Below are positions 22,589 to 32,269 of a stretch of DNA of 64,000 nt, in pieces. The first letter of the stretch is position 1; every line of letters starts with the position of its first letter. Below the pieces are notes generated by a model that was given only the letters and a program-made list of their open reading frames with translations, was not told the origin of the DNA and did no database searches. The position numbers and the translations under genes were made by a program. This DNA is from Leifsonia xyli (GTDB taxonomy: Bacteria; Actinomycetota; Actinomycetes; Actinomycetales; Microbacteriaceae). Location: contig CP014761.1 of NCBI GenBank assembly GCA_001647635.1, positions 2,046,001-2,110,000 on the forward strand. The letters run 5' to 3'.

Positions 22589-23229
22589 TCAGGCTCCGTA
22601 CGGCACCTGGTGGGAGACGGTTCCCAGGATCTGCGACACGAGCACGATCGTCCACACCATGGCGACCACGAACGCCACGACCTGCACCGCGATCGCCACC
22701 CACAGCGGGGCGAGGCCGCGGCCGCCGGCGACGCCGCGCACGATGACGCTGCGACCGATCGGGTAGACGATGCCCAGGAACGACCAGGCCCAGTGGAACG
22801 GGCGCTCGACGCCGCGGCGGACCAGCTCGCGGTAGTCCAGCCACGAGAACACGATCACGGCCGCCGTCACCAGCCACCCGAGACCCGCCACGAGGAAGTA
22901 GCCCGCGCCGCCGATCAGGGCGAACGGATCGACGCTCAGCGTCGACCGGCCGCCGACGGAGACCTCGCGGAACATCACCTGCGGCTGCACCAGGAACTGC
23001 AGGAGAACGGGGATGATCGGCAGCGCGACGACCAGCCAGATCCACACCGTGTAGACGGGCGTCCCGTCCGGCAGCGGGGACGGCGCGGCGGCGTGTAGGG
23101 CGACGCGCCGGTCGAGGCGTGCTCTGTCCAGCGGACGCCGTCCCACCAGCGGAGTCCGCCGGTGCCGGTCGGGTCCGGGTACCAGCCCGGGACCGGCGAG
23201 CCGGGAACCGGCGCGGCGGGGGTGCTCAC
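22589..23229 (-). pseudogene. DUF2510 membrane protein with a frameshift
   Basis: GTG at 23229 opens a DUF2510 domain (VPGWYPDPTGTGGLRWWDGVRWTEHAST), then a Pro-rich stretch. The four-span membrane region (VWIWLVVALPIIPVLLQFLV onward) lies one frame away. A single missing base near 23090 in a C/G run explains both. DUF2510 proteins of this form are common actinobacterial membrane proteins of unknown role. The GTG overlaps the preceding stop by four bases. Because the membrane frame is intact, this may be a sequencing error, not a true loss. Confidence 0.6.
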
Positions 23230-23549
23230 GAGTCGCGGCCGACGGCGGGCTCGCCGACGAACTGGTGCGACTCGGAGGCGAGCTCGGGCCAGTCCTCGGC
23301 GTCGGCGATGCGCACCCAGGCGCCCTTCGCCTCGCTGCGCCCGGCCGGGACCGCCTCGGCCACCCCGCGAGAGACGAGGTCCTCCGCGCGCTCGGCCGGA
23401 AGGTCGAGCGCGAGCTCGGTGCCGTCGAGGTAGGCGAACAGCCTGCCGTGCACGTGCAGCCCGGTGGCGGTTACCGAGACGTCGAGGTCCGGGTCCTCCA
23501 GCAGCTGCGCGGCGAGCAGTTCGAACGAGGGTACGGGGCTGTCGGTCAT
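23226..23549 (-). CDS. TfoX/Sxy-like small protein
   Basis: 107 residues resembling the TfoX N-terminal or MmcQ/YjbR-like fold: VTATGLHVHGRLFAYLDGTELALDLP, AERAEDLVSRGVAEAVPAG and WVRIADAEDWPELASESHQFVG. ATG at 23549 follows GAGAGG at seven bases and is preferred over TTG at 23567. Role unknown. It overlaps the DUF2510 start by four bases, so the two are co-transcribed. Confidence 0.6.
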   Translation of the reverse strand: MTDSPVPSFELLAAQLLEDPDLDVSVTATGLHVHGRLFAYLDGTELALDLPAERAEDLVSRGVAEAVPAGRSEAKGAWVRIADAEDWPELASESHQFVGEPAVGRDS

Positions 23550-23618
23550 GCGGATCCTCTCGATCAACGGTCGGGATGGCGGCGATGCGCCCGCTTGAGA
23601 CCCTACTCGCGTGGCCGC

Positions 23619-24878
23619 TCAGGGCGTCCAGTCGCGCGAGACCTGATCCTCGAGCTGCTTGAGATGATCGCCGAGGGTGCCGCCGACCGGTGGATACGTG
23701 GTCACGGGATCCGAGACGCTGTGGTCGGCCGTCGACAGGGTGACGACGGCGAGGACGATCGCGATGAGGGCTACGACGGCGTCCACGGCCAGGACGAGAT
23801 CGAGGATGCGACGCCGACTCGGACGCCTGGCCGGCGGTTCGGCGACCGGTGCGTCGGCGACCGGACCCTCGACGGCGACCGGGGACAGCGGGACCGTGGC
23901 GGACGCGTCCTCTCGTTCGGACGCCGGCAGCAGCAGGGTCGAGCCAGTGGCGGTGACCGCCGGCTCCGGCGACGGGTCCATCCGGGCGGTGGGGACGTCC
24001 GCCGGATCCACGGGGTCGGCGATCCAGGCGTCCTGATCGAGGAGGGGCCGGAGCTCCGCGACGACGGTCTCCGCCGAAGGACGCTGTTCCGGCTCCCGCG
24101 CCGTCATCGCGGCCAGGAGCGCGCTCCACCGCGGGTCGAGCGCAGGCGGCATCGCGGGGTCGCGCGTGAGCCGAGCCGCTGCGGACTCCGCCAGCGTCCC
24201 GCTGAACTCCCGACGGCCGGTCAGGCACTCCAGCAGCACGAGCCCCAGCGAGTACACGTCGCTGCGGCCGGTCAGCGGACGACCCAGCGCCTGCTCCGGA
24301 CTCATGTAGCTCGCGGTGCCCATCACCGAGCCGGTCGCGGTGATCTTCGTGTCATCGACCAGTCGGGCGATGCCCAGGTCGGTGAGCTTGGCGGCGACGC
24401 CGGTGGACAGCGACTCCGGCAGGAGGATGTTCGCCGGCGAGATGTCGCGGTGCACCACCCCCTGACCGTGGATGTAGGCCAGCGCGTTCGCAATGTCCAG
24501 CCCGATCGCGGCGACGACCGGGCCGGGAAGAGGTCCGTCCTTGATGCGGTCGCGCGCATCGCTGCCCTTGACGTACTCGAGGACCAGAACGCCGCGCCCG
24601 GCGTCGTCGGAGGTGGCGTCGAACAGGGTGACCAACGAGGGATGCGACAGGCTCGCGAGCAGCCGCACCTCGACCTCCTGGCGGCGCAGGTCCTCCGCGG
24701 AGGCGAGCTCGCGGCGGAAGATCTTCAGCGCGACGTCACGGCCGAGCTCCTGGTCCTGCGCGCGGAACACCTCGGCCATGCCGCCGTGGCCGACGCGCTC
24801 GACGAGGCGATAGCGGTCGGCGATGACCCGGCCGGACTCGTCGACGGGAGGGGTGGGGAGCTCATCGGTGGTCGACAC
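23619..24878 (-). CDS. Serine/threonine protein kinase (PknB type)
   Basis: A 419-residue receptor-type kinase. The kinase domain spans about 20-280: glycine loop VGHGGMAEVF, ATP lysine in VALKIF, catalytic HRDISPANIL (Lys of HRDxK replaced by Ser), DLG in place of DFG, activation segment GTASYMSPEQ and DVYSLGLVLLE. A long Pro/Ala/Thr juxtamembrane linker leads to one membrane segment (about 365-385) and a short external tail without PASTA repeats. HRDIS and DLG occur in some bacterial kinases, so activity is plausible. It is followed on the operon by a membrane-related frameshifted gene. Confidence 0.88.
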   Translation of the reverse strand: MSTTDELPTPPVDESGRVIADRYRLVERVGHGGMAEVFRAQDQELGRDVALKIFRRELASAEDLRRQEVEVRLLASLSHPSLVTLFDATSDDAGRGVLVLEYVKGSDARDRIKDGPLPGPVVAAIGLDIANALAYIHGQGVVHRDISPANILLPESLSTGVAAKLTDLGIARLVDDTKITATGSVMGTASYMSPEQALGRPLTGRSDVYSLGLVLLECLTGRREFSGTLAESAAARLTRDPAMPPALDPRWSALLAAMTAREPEQRPSAETVVAELRPLLDQDAWIADPVDPADVPTARMDPSPEPAVTATGSTLLLPASEREDASATVPLSPVAVEGPVADAPVAEPPARRPSRRRILDLVLAVDAVVALIAIVLAVVTLSTADHSVSDPVTTYPPVGGTLGDHLKQLEDQVSRDWTP

Positions 24879-24880
24879 AG

Positions 24881-25309
24881 TCAGTCACCCCCGCCCTTCT
24901 TGCCTTTGCCGCCCTTGTCGTCCTTCTTGTCGGGGCCCTTCGGCTGCTCCTGCTGTTGTTGCTGCTGCTGCTGGAGTTGTTGGATCTGCTGCTGCAGCTG
25001 AGCCTTCTCCGCCGCGTCCTGCAGGCGGCCGAGGTCGGCCCGGATCGCCGTGATGGATGCGGCGATCGCGTCGTGACGGGCCGCGCTGATCGATCCCTTC
25101 TTCACCGCCGCGTCGTTCAGCTGCTCCAGCGCGGTCAGCTTCGCCAGCGCCCCGGCGTAGTCGTCACCGGCGGAGGAGGTTGCGACATCCAGCACCGCGT
25201 GCTGAAGCTGGGACGCCGTCTGCGTGGAGTAGGACTCGCCGCCGGCGCAGCCGGTGAGGCCCAGAGCGAGCACGAGCGCGGCCGCGAGCAGGGGAGCGCG
25301 TCCGGTCAT
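24881..25309 (-). CDS. Lipoprotein with Gln-rich C-terminus
   Basis: 142 residues starting at ATG 25309; the longer frame upstream runs through the tRNA region and is not real. The signal (LLAAALVLALGLTGC) ends at lipobox Cys22. A helical domain follows, then a Gln-only stretch (about 112-122) and a Lys/Gly/Asp tail. It ends two bases before the kinase start and may present a signal to it or modulate it. The family is not recognised. Confidence 0.72.
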   Translation of the reverse strand: MTGRAPLLAAALVLALGLTGCAGGESYSTQTASQLQHAVLDVATSSAGDDYAGALAKLTALEQLNDAAVKKGSISAARHDAIAASITAIRADLGRLQDAAEKAQLQQQIQQLQQQQQQQQEQPKGPDKKDDKGGKGKKGGGD

Positions 25310-25418
25310 CTCGGCACTCCACTTCTTCTCGGGCACGCCGAACGGCGGGCGATCTACGGTTCGCTGACACGGTAACCGCGCCGCACGACCTTGTCGACCC
25401 GGCAGGCTCGGACGGAAG

Positions 25419-25503
25419 CGGAGGGCGTGGGATTCGAACCCACGAGACATTTCTGCCCACCAGTTTTCAAGACTGGCTCCATCGGCCGCTCGGACAGCCC
25501 TCC
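25419..25503 (-). tRNA. tRNA-Ser(TGA)
   Basis: Minus strand, 85 bases: acceptor GGAGGGC at 25503-25497 pairs with GCCCTCC ending at 25420, discriminator G at 25419. The anticodon loop CTTGAAA gives anticodon TGA. The variable arm is long, as in all serine tRNAs, and the T arm is GGGTTCGAATCCC. Confidence 0.93.
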
Positions 25504-25630
25504 TGAGCGCCGGGACGGAACCCGGCGCCTCGAGTCTAACCGGAGCCGCTTCGCCGTGGCCGCGTCACGATCCTGCCGGGGCCGTCGTCGTAATAGGTGA
25601 CCGAGTGTCCAACACATGCAAAGGAAATCC

Positions 25631-26044
25631 ATGTCTTTCAAGAAGGCCGTCGTCGTTCCGGCGATCCTGCTCGCCGCTCTGACCACCGGGTCGCTCGCCG
25701 GCTGCGTCTCGACCACCGAATCCGACATCAAGACCACCAGCACTGCCGAGGCGGAGACAGGCGGTCTCGGTGTCACCTGGGGCCACGACGACAAGATCGA
25801 GGGCCTGCCGGAGGAGATCCCCTACCTCGACGACTACTCGAGCGCGAAGGCGACCGGTGACGAGGCGAAGGGCGAGTACGAGCTCACCATCGAGACCAGC
25901 AGCAAGGACGCCAAGGCGGACGCCGCGAAGAAGCTGACGGATGCCGGCTTCACGGCGAGTGGCAGCACCTACACCACCTCGAAGTGGAAGGTCACGCTGG
26001 TCGGCAAGGACGGCAAGGTCGTATACACGATCGAGAAGGCGTAG
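25631..26044 (+). CDS. Small lipoprotein
   Basis: 137 residues. The ATG at 25631 follows AAAGGAAA, which decides against the in-frame ATG at 25616. The signal (FKKAVVVPAILLAALTTG) ends in lipobox LAGC. The mature part is acidic and contains a beta-rich unit (GEYELTIETSSKDAKADAAKKLTDAGFTASGSTY) with a repeat-like helix, similar in shape to PepSY-like or DUF-type lipoproteins. A strong bidirectional terminator follows. Function unknown. Confidence 0.8.
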   Translation: MSFKKAVVVPAILLAALTTGSLAGCVSTTESDIKTTSTAEAETGGLGVTWGHDDKIEGLPEEIPYLDDYSSAKATGDEAKGEYELTIETSSKDAKADAAKKLTDAGFTASGSTYTTSKWKVTLVGKDGKVVYTIEKA

Positions 26045-26057
26045 TCCCCACACGAGA

Positions 26058-26091
26058 AAGCGCCCCCGTCGACATCACGACGGGGGCGCTT
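26058..26091. terminator. Bidirectional terminator
   Basis: A perfect 14-bp stem (AAGCGCCCCCGTCG, loop ACATCA) lies between the convergent lipoprotein and LCP genes, flanked by A/T on both sides. Confidence 0.9.
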
Positions 26092-26105
26092 CTTCGTATG
26101 CGGAC

Positions 26106-27407
26106 TCAGTCCTGGAACGGCTTCGAGCAGGTGTACTGCGCCGCGGTCTGGCCGTGGACGTCGGACGGCAGCTGGACTCCGGAGCCGTCGCCCGCGGCCT
26201 GCGTGGAGCCGTCGGTCGGCGCCTGCGTAGCGGGCGCCTGAGTCGCGGGGGCTGCCGGCGCCTGGGTCGCGGGCGCCTGCGTCGCCGGAGTCTGCGCACC
26301 GGGCGCGTTCGGGTCGGACTCCGAGCCGACGCCGGTGTCGCCGGTCAGGGTGACGGGCTGGTCGTTCTGCAGGGCGCCCATGAGCTGGGCCGCGGCATCC
26401 TTCGTCGGGGAGACGCCGTCGCCGTCGTAGTGGTTCGGGTACTGCACGAACACGACTTTGCTGATGTCGATGTTCTTCAGCGCCATCGCCATCGACACGA
26501 TGGTGGTCGGGTTGTTGAGACTGTCGGAGAGGGTGATGTTGCTCGTGGCGGCTTTCGCGATGCCGTACAGCTTCACGGGGTTGTTGAGCACATCCGCGCT
26601 CTTGATCGTGCGGACGAGCGACGACAGGAACACCTGCTGATTGCTGATGCGGCCGAGGTCCGACCCGTCGCCGACCCCGTGACGGGTGCGAAGGAAGGCG
26701 AGAGCCTGCTGACCCTGGAGGGTGTTCTGGCCGGCCTTCACATCCAGACCGGTGTACGGGTCCGTGATGTCGCCCGCGACGCAGACGGGCACGCCACCCA
26801 CCGCGTTCGACATCTCGATGACGCCGTCGAACTGGATGACGCCCGCGTAGGGGATCTCGAGCCCGGTCAGCTTCTCGACCGTCAGCACGGTGCAGGCGAG
26901 ACCGCCGTAGCTGAGGGAGTTGTTGATCTTCTGGCGGCTCATCGCGTCGAAGCTGCCGCCCTTGGGGTCGGGGCAGGACGGGATGGACACGTACATGTCG
27001 CGCGGGAAGCTCACGACCGTCGCGTTCTTGTGGTCGGCGGAGACGTGCAGCAGCATCGTGACGTCGTTGAGGTTCTCCTCGCGGTCACCGTAGGCCGCGT
27101 TGCCGCCGCCGGAGTCGCTGCCGGCGAGCAGGACGTTGAACGCGCCGTTCATCGCGCCGACGCTCGGAGTGACCTCGTTGCCCTTGGCGTCGACGAGCTT
27201 GACCGACTTCTTGACGCTGGCCACCACATCCACCGCCGCGTAGGCCGCGAGGGAGACGCCGGTGACGCCGAAGACGGCGACGACTGCGACGAAGATCTTG
27301 AGGAGTGCCTTGAGCGGGTGGTGGTGCTTCAGTCGACCGTGCCGGACCGCCGGCCCGGCCGTCTTCTCCTGCGCTCGCGCTTGCGCGCGGGTGGGCATCT
27401 CGCTCAT
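26106..27407 (-). CDS. LytR-CpsA-Psr (LCP) family cell-wall ligase
   Basis: A 433-residue membrane-anchored enzyme that attaches glycopolymers to peptidoglycan. A basic cytoplasmic N-terminus leads to one membrane segment (about 33-58). The LCP domain follows: FNVLLAGSDSG, NDVTMLLHVSADHKNATVVSFPRDMYV, GVIQFDGVIEMSNAVGGVPVCV, QQALAFLRTRHG and SDLGRISNQQ. The Asp and Arg residues of these motifs hold the lipid pyrophosphate and Mg. The C-terminus carries a repeated ATQAP array, a flexible wall-spanning tail, encoded by a repeated GCGTCGC-type DNA run. Convergent with the small lipoprotein. Confidence 0.92.
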   Translation of the reverse strand: MSEMPTRAQARAQEKTAGPAVRHGRLKHHHPLKALLKIFVAVVAVFGVTGVSLAAYAAVDVVASVKKSVKLVDAKGNEVTPSVGAMNGAFNVLLAGSDSGGGNAAYGDREENLNDVTMLLHVSADHKNATVVSFPRDMYVSIPSCPDPKGGSFDAMSRQKINNSLSYGGLACTVLTVEKLTGLEIPYAGVIQFDGVIEMSNAVGGVPVCVAGDITDPYTGLDVKAGQNTLQGQQALAFLRTRHGVGDGSDLGRISNQQVFLSSLVRTIKSADVLNNPVKLYGIAKAATSNITLSDSLNNPTTIVSMAMALKNIDISKVVFVQYPNHYDGDGVSPTKDAAAQLMGALQNDQPVTLTGDTGVGSESDPNAPGAQTPATQAPATQAPAAPATQAPATQAPTDGSTQAAGDGSGVQLPSDVHGQTAAQYTCSKPFQD

Positions 27408-27505
27408 TCACTTCCTTCCGGACGGGCTGTGCGCACGTTCACAAGCGTGCACCCGGGATGGGCACACGCCGTCTCACAGCATGCCACGCCAGCCTGGAAA
27501 GGGTC

Positions 27506-28309
27506 TCAGAGCGCGTCGAGGACCTGCGCGAGTCCGTCCTCGACGACGGAACCGGTCGACCGGGTGGCGACCGCCTTCACCTCGTCGGGCGCCTGTCCCA
27601 TCGCCACGCTCAGCCCCTCGGCACCCGCCCAGGTGAGCAGTTCCAGGTCGTTGCGGCCATCGCCGACGGCGACGACGCGCGACCGCGGGATGTCGAGCGC
27701 GTGCCGCACCCGCTCCATCGCCGTGGCCTTGTTGACGCCGTCGGGCGAGATGTCGAGCCATGCCGTCCAGCCGATCGAGTAGCTGACCCGCTGGAGGCCC
27801 ATCCGGTCGACGATCGACAGGAACTCCTCGGTGTCGTGCTCGGGCGAGACCACGACGACGCGGGTCGCGGGATGCTGCAGCAGCTCCTCGAACGGCACCT
27901 GCTCGGCGTTCACGAGCTCCCAGTCCGTCATGCCCTCGGTGTAGCGGCGGAAGCCGGTCGGCCCCTCCACCATGAAGCTGCCGCTCGGCAGGTGGGGTCG
28001 CATGGTGAGCAGCACGTCCGTCGGGTCGAAGACCTCGATGAACTCGCGCCGATAGCCGCCCTCGACCGAGCGGTCGCGCTTCATCGTGAGCGCTCCGTTC
28101 GCGCAGACGACGAACTCGCTGTCGAGCCCGAAAGCCTCGTGGATGGGGCGCGCGGTCTCCCAGCTGCGGCCGGTGGCCAGCATGACCTCGTGTCCGGCGT
28201 CGCGCACGCGCGCAACCGCGGCGCGGACGGCGTCGCCGATCGTCTCGTCCTCGTGGATGAGCGTGCCGTCGACGTCGAGCGCGATCAGCAAGCGGTCGTC
28301 GGAGCTCAC
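27506..28309 (-). CDS. HAD-superfamily (Cof-type) phosphatase
   Basis: 267 residues with HAD motif I DVDGTL (about 12-17), motif II LATGRSW, a Cof-like cap, the Lys motif in [10 protein letters not shown], and [10 protein letters not shown] (motif IV). It probably dephosphorylates sugar phosphates or similar. GTG at 28309 overlaps the serS stop by GTGA. An upstream extension in the frame is serS antisense sequence. Confidence 0.88.
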   Translation of the reverse strand: MSSDDRLLIALDVDGTLIHEDETIGDAVRAAVARVRDAGHEVMLATGRSWETARPIHEAFGLDSEFVVCANGALTMKRDRSVEGGYRREFIEVFDPTDVLLTMRPHLPSGSFMVEGPTGFRRYTEGMTDWELVNAEQVPFEELLQHPATRVVVVSPEHDTEEFLSIVDRMGLQRVSYSIGWTAWLDISPDGVNKATAMERVRHALDIPRSRVVAVGDGRNDLELLTWAGAEGLSVAMGQAPDEVKAVATRSTGSVVEDGLAQVLDAL

Positions 28310-29571
28310 CGGGCGATCGGCTCCAGCAGCTCCAGGCCGCCCAGCCAGGGACGCAGCGCCTCGGGCACGCGCACCGAGCCGTCCTCCTGCTGGTGCGTCT
28401 CGAGGATGGCGACGAGCCAGCGGGTCGTCGCCAGCGTCCCGTTGAGGGTTGCGACGGGCGCGGTCTTGCCGCTCTCGGTGCGGTAGCGGATGTCGAGGCG
28501 GCGGGCCTGGAACGTCGTGCAGTTCGAGGTGGAGGTGAGTTCGCGGTAGCGGCCCTGGGTCGGGATCCACGCCTCCACGTCGTACTTGCGGGCTGCGCTC
28601 GAGCCCAGGTCGCCGGCAGCGGTGTCGATGACGCGGTAGCTGAGGCCCAGCGCCTGCATCATCTCCTCCTGCCAGCCGAGCAGCCGCTCGTGCTCGGCCT
28701 CCGCGTCCTCGGGACGGGTGTAGACGAACATCTCGAGCTTGTCGAACTGGTGCACGCGGATGATGCCGCGGGTGTCTTTGCCCGCCGAGCCGGCCTCGCG
28801 GCGGTAGCAGGTCGACCATCCGGCGTAGCGGAGCGGTGCGTCCACGTCGATGATCTCGTCGGCGTGGTAGCCGGCGAGCGCGACCTCGCTCGTCCCGGTC
28901 AGATAGAGGTCGTCGTTCTCGAGGTGGTAGACCTCGTCGGCGTGCGCGCCCAGGAAGCCGGTGCCCTGCATGATCTCGGGCTTCACCAGCGTCGGGGTGA
29001 TCATCGGGATGAAGCCGTTCTGCACGGCCTTGTCGAGCGCCATGTTCATGAGCGCGAGCTCGAGGCGCGCACCGATGCCGCGGAGGTACGAGAAGCGGGC
29101 GCCCGCGACCTTGGCGCCGCGGGCCATGTCGATCGCACCGAGGAGCTCGCCGAGCTCCAGGTGGTCGCGGGCCTCGAACTCGAACTGCGGGATGTCGCCG
29201 ACCGTCTTGAGCACGACGAAGTCGTCCTCACCGCCCGCCGGAACGCCGTCGATGATCGGATTGCCGATGCTGCGGATGAGCTGCTCGAACCGCGCGTCCG
29301 CCTCGTTCGCGGCCTGCTGCGCCTCCTTGACGCGCCCGGCCAGCTGCTGGGCCTGCGCGACGAGCTCCTTCTTCTGCTCCTTCGGCGCCTTGGCGACGGT
29401 CTTGCCGAACGCGTTCTGCTCGGCGCGGAGCTCCTCGAAGGCCGTGATGGCCGCACGACGCTCGATGTCGGCCTGGATCGCCTCATCGACGAGCTGCACG
29501 GAGTCGCCGCGCGCCTCCTGCGAGCGGCGGACGACATCGGGGTTCTCGCGGAGGAGCACGGGATCGATCAC
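28306..29571 (-). CDS. serS: Seryl-tRNA synthetase
   Basis: It charges tRNA-Ser with serine. The 421-residue class II synthetase has an N-terminal coiled-coil arm (about 30-110, [20 protein letters not shown]) that contacts the long variable arm. Then motif 2 ([25 protein letters not shown]), LEMFVYT, and motif 3 ([17 protein letters not shown]). The length is normal. ATG at 29571. It shares this window with two tRNA-Ser genes. Confidence 0.97.
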   Translation of the reverse strand: MIDPVLLRENPDVVRRSQEARGDSVQLVDEAIQADIERRAAITAFEELRAEQNAFGKTVAKAPKEQKKELVAQAQQLAGRVKEAQQAANEADARFEQLIRSIGNPIIDGVPAGGEDDFVVLKTVGDIPQFEFEARDHLELGELLGAIDMARGAKVAGARFSYLRGIGARLELALMNMALDKAVQNGFIPMITPTLVKPEIMQGTGFLGAHADEVYHLENDDLYLTGTSEVALAGYHADEIIDVDAPLRYAGWSTCYRREAGSAGKDTRGIIRVHQFDKLEMFVYTRPEDAEAEHERLLGWQEEMMQALGLSYRVIDTAAGDLGSSAARKYDVEAWIPTQGRYRELTSTSNCTTFQARRLDIRYRTESGKTAPVATLNGTLATTRWLVAILETHQQEDGSVRVPEALRPWLGGLELLEPIAR

Positions 29572-29606
29572 CTGACCAGCTTATCGAGCGATGCCGAACA
29601 GGTAGC

Positions 29607-30602
29607 GTGAGCACCGTGAACGCTGGGGGTGGGGACGCGGGGATGGTCGTCGCGGTCGTCTACAACCCCGTGCGCGTCGACGTCCCGCGGGTGCGCGCGG
29701 CGGTGGAGGCCGCGGCGGCCCAGGGCGACGGCGTCGAGCTGCTCTGGCTGCCGACCACGGTGGAGGAGGGCGGCCAGGCGCAGGCCCGCGAGGCGCTCGA
29801 CCGCGGCGCCACGCTGGTCCTCGCCGCGGGAGGGGACGGGACCGTGCGCGCTGTCGCCGAGGCGCTGCGCGGGCAGGACGCGACGCTCGCCGTCATCCCG
29901 GGCGGCACCGGCAACCTCCTGGCCCGCAATCTCGGCATCCCGTTCGGGAGCGTGGAGGCGGCGTGCGCCGTCGCGTTCGGCGGCGAGACACGCCGGATCG
30001 ACGCCGGGGTCGCCGCGGCGCGCTACCCGGACGGCTCTCGATCGGAGCACGCGTTCCTGGTCATGGCGGGGATCGGGATCGACGCGGCGATGATCGCCGG
30101 CGCACGGCCCGAGCTCAAGCGACGGTTCGGCTGGCTGGCGTACGTGGATGCGGCGTTCCGAACGTGGCCGTCGGCGACCGAGGTGCGAGTGCGGTTCCGC
30201 CTCGACCGCGGGCACGAGCGGTCGGCGCACGTGAGCACGATCCTGATCGCCAACTGCGGCGCGCTGCCGGGGAACATCGAGCTGATCCCTGACACCGCGA
30301 TCGACGACGGTCTCCTCGACGTGGCCATCCTGCAGCCCGCGACCGTGTTCGGCTGGCTGGCGATCTGGCGCAAGGTGACCTGGGAGAACCGGGTGCTGCG
30401 CAGATCCGCTCTCGGCCGGCGCATCATCCGCTTCACCGATCGGGCCGTGCGTACCCGGCTCAGCTACCTGCGCGGGGCGTCGGTGCAGGTGGAGGTGGAT
30501 GCGCCCGAGCCGTTCGAGCTGGACGGCGACGCGTTCGGCGACGTGGTCGGGCTCGACTTCAGCGTGGACGAGTTGGCGCTGCGGGTGAAGGTGCCCGCCT
30601 AG
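29607..30602 (+). CDS. Diacylglycerol kinase-type lipid kinase
   Basis: 331 residues of the DAGK/YegS/LCB5 family. The nucleotide-binding signature AAGGDGTVRAVAEAL (about 72-86) is followed by IPGGTGNLLARNLGIP. The C-terminal beta-sandwich has IELIPDTAIDDGLLDVAI and the substrate Asp in DGDAFG. It phosphorylates diacylglycerol or another lipid at the membrane. The start is GTG 29607; MVVAVVYNP at 29643 is an alternative. The stop overlaps the convergent membrane gene by four bases. Confidence 0.9.
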   Translation: MSTVNAGGGDAGMVVAVVYNPVRVDVPRVRAAVEAAAAQGDGVELLWLPTTVEEGGQAQAREALDRGATLVLAAGGDGTVRAVAEALRGQDATLAVIPGGTGNLLARNLGIPFGSVEAACAVAFGGETRRIDAGVAAARYPDGSRSEHAFLVMAGIGIDAAMIAGARPELKRRFGWLAYVDAAFRTWPSATEVRVRFRLDRGHERSAHVSTILIANCGALPGNIELIPDTAIDDGLLDVAILQPATVFGWLAIWRKVTWENRVLRRSALGRRIIRFTDRAVRTRLSYLRGASVQVEVDAPEPFELDGDAFGDVVGLDFSVDELALRVKVPA

Positions 30603-31186
30603 AGCTCATCGTCGGGCGGCGTCTCGACGGGTGCGCGACGGCCGGCGATCACGTTGAGGAACAACAGCCCGACGAGGGTGAGGAGGCCGACGGTGATCAA
30701 GGGACCGGCGAGCATCCACCCCAGCTGTGCGAACACGAGCGAGCCGACGTCGCTGCTCGGCGTCGGGCCGCTGTACGACGACGTGACCGAGATGCAGTAG
30801 AGCACGATGCCGAGCAGGACGAAGCCACCGCCGACGATCCAGAGAGCCAGGATGAGCGGGTTGCGGCGGGGGCTGACGTCGAGCCGGGCGAGCGCCCCCT
30901 GACCGACGACGTATGCGGACGCCGTCGTTGCGGGTTCGATCGCGGCCTCGGGCTCGCGGACCAACGCGGCACGCGCCTCCACCGGCGGGAGGTCGTCATC
31001 GTCCGTCTCGGCGGGGCGCTGCAGCAGCGACGACGGCCTGCGGTAGGCGGAGTCGGGCGCTTCGGCACGGACGCGGGTCTGCGCGCGCTCCCCCGGCTGC
31101 GGCTGGTAGCCGCGCTGGAAGGACGGGTCGTAGCGCGGGTCGAAGGCGTCGCCGCGACCGCTGCCGTCCTGCTCCTCGGCCACCAT
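30599..31186 (-). CDS. Hypothetical membrane protein
   Basis: 195 residues. A long charged, disordered cytoplasmic N-terminus (about 1-105, rich in Arg, Pro and Asp) precedes two membrane segments (about 110-133 and 155-180). No catalytic motif is visible. Convergent with the lipid kinase, with a 4-bp overlap of stops. I do not recognise a family. Confidence 0.75.
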   Translation of the reverse strand: MVAEEQDGSGRGDAFDPRYDPSFQRGYQPQPGERAQTRVRAEAPDSAYRRPSSLLQRPAETDDDDLPPVEARAALVREPEAAIEPATTASAYVVGQGALARLDVSPRRNPLILALWIVGGGFVLLGIVLYCISVTSSYSGPTPSSDVGSLVFAQLGWMLAGPLITVGLLTLVGLLFLNVIAGRRAPVETPPDDEL

Positions 31187-31219
31187 GCCGACCTCCTCGC
31201 TGTGTGGCGTGTTCGCAGC

Positions 31220-32212
31220 CTACGCCGGAGAGGGGCGGTCGTGACCCGTCTCATCGGTCAGCGACGCCAGCCACGCGCGGGCCTCGGTGAAGACGTCGTC
31301 GCGGTAGCGCTGGTCGAACTCTACCGGCACCCGGTCGGCCCGCGGATACGAGCCGAGGAACATGACCGACGGGCTGAACCGGCGGAGGCCGAGCAGGGCG
31401 TCCGCCACCCGCTCGTCGCGAATGTGGCCGTCGGCGTCGATGACGAACCGGTAGCGGCCGAGGGCGTCGCCGATGGGCCGCGACTCGATGAGGCTGAGGT
31501 TGACCCCGCGGGTGGAGAACTGCTCCAGGAGGTCGAGCAGGCTTCCCGGGCGGTCGTCGGGCAGCTCGGCGATGAGGCTGGTCTTGTCCGCGCCGGTCGG
31601 CTCGGGGACCGTGCGGGAGGTGCTCACCAGCACGAACCGGGTGACGGCGTTGGCGTTGTCGCCGATGTTCTCGGCGAGCACCACCACGTCGTGGTGGTCG
31701 ACGATTCCGGGCGGCGCGATGGCCGCATCCGCCCTGCTGCCCTCGAACAGCGACGCGGCGGCCGCGACGTTGCTGGAGGCCGGGAGGTGCCCGTGGTCCG
31801 GGAGATTGCGGTCGAGCCACTGGTGGCACTGCGCGTACGCGACGGGATGCGCGTTGATCGTCTTCACATCGGCGAGCGCCGTACCCGGCCGCGCGACCAG
31901 GACAAAGGTCACCGGGACCAGGTACTCCCCCACGATCCGCAGCCCCGGGATGGTGGCCAGCGCATCCTGAGCCACCGAGACGCCGCCCTCGATCGAGTTC
32001 TCGATCGCGATCATGGCGGCCACGCTGCGGCCCTCGACAACATCGGCGAGCGCTTCGCCGAGGTTGTTGACCGCCCGCCACTGCTTGCCGCGCGCCTCGG
32101 GAACCTGCTTGAGCGCGGCCTCGGTGAACGTGCCCGAGGGACCCAGGAAGCTGTAGACGTCGTCCACGGAGGCGGGGAGCTCGGCGCGCGCGTCGGCGGG
32201 GTCGGAGGACAT
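31220..32212 (-). CDS. pheA: Prephenate dehydratase
   Basis: It converts prephenate to phenylpyruvate in phenylalanine synthesis. The 330-residue enzyme has YSFLGPSGTFTEAAL at the N-terminus, AMIAIENSIEGGVSVAQD, the dehydratase TRF in NAVTRFVLVS, and a C-terminal ACT domain (about 225-305) with ESRP (LSLIESRPIG) for feedback by phenylalanine. ATG at 32212 is the start. The long upstream in-frame extension is antisense to pgm and not coding. Confidence 0.95.
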   Translation of the reverse strand: MSSDPADARAELPASVDDVYSFLGPSGTFTEAALKQVPEARGKQWRAVNNLGEALADVVEGRSVAAMIAIENSIEGGVSVAQDALATIPGLRIVGEYLVPVTFVLVARPGTALADVKTINAHPVAYAQCHQWLDRNLPDHGHLPASSNVAAAASLFEGSRADAAIAPPGIVDHHDVVVLAENIGDNANAVTRFVLVSTSRTVPEPTGADKTSLIAELPDDRPGSLLDLLEQFSTRGVNLSLIESRPIGDALGRYRFVIDADGHIRDERVADALLGLRRFSPSVMFLGSYPRADRVPVEFDQRYRDDVFTEARAWLASLTDETGHDRPSPA

Positions 32213-32269
32213 GCCGCTCAGCTTACCGAGGCCGTTGGCGCAGGCCGCCCGCCGTGGAAGAGTAGGGGC

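Noticed and set aside
23265..25001. 578-codon plus-strand frame
   Set aside because: Antisense to the kinase and its neighbours. The kinase motifs on the minus strand decide the real gene.
25391..25600. Short frame with GVGFEPTRHFCPPVFKTGS
   Set aside because: This is the known translation artefact of a tRNA-Ser gene read on the opposite strand.
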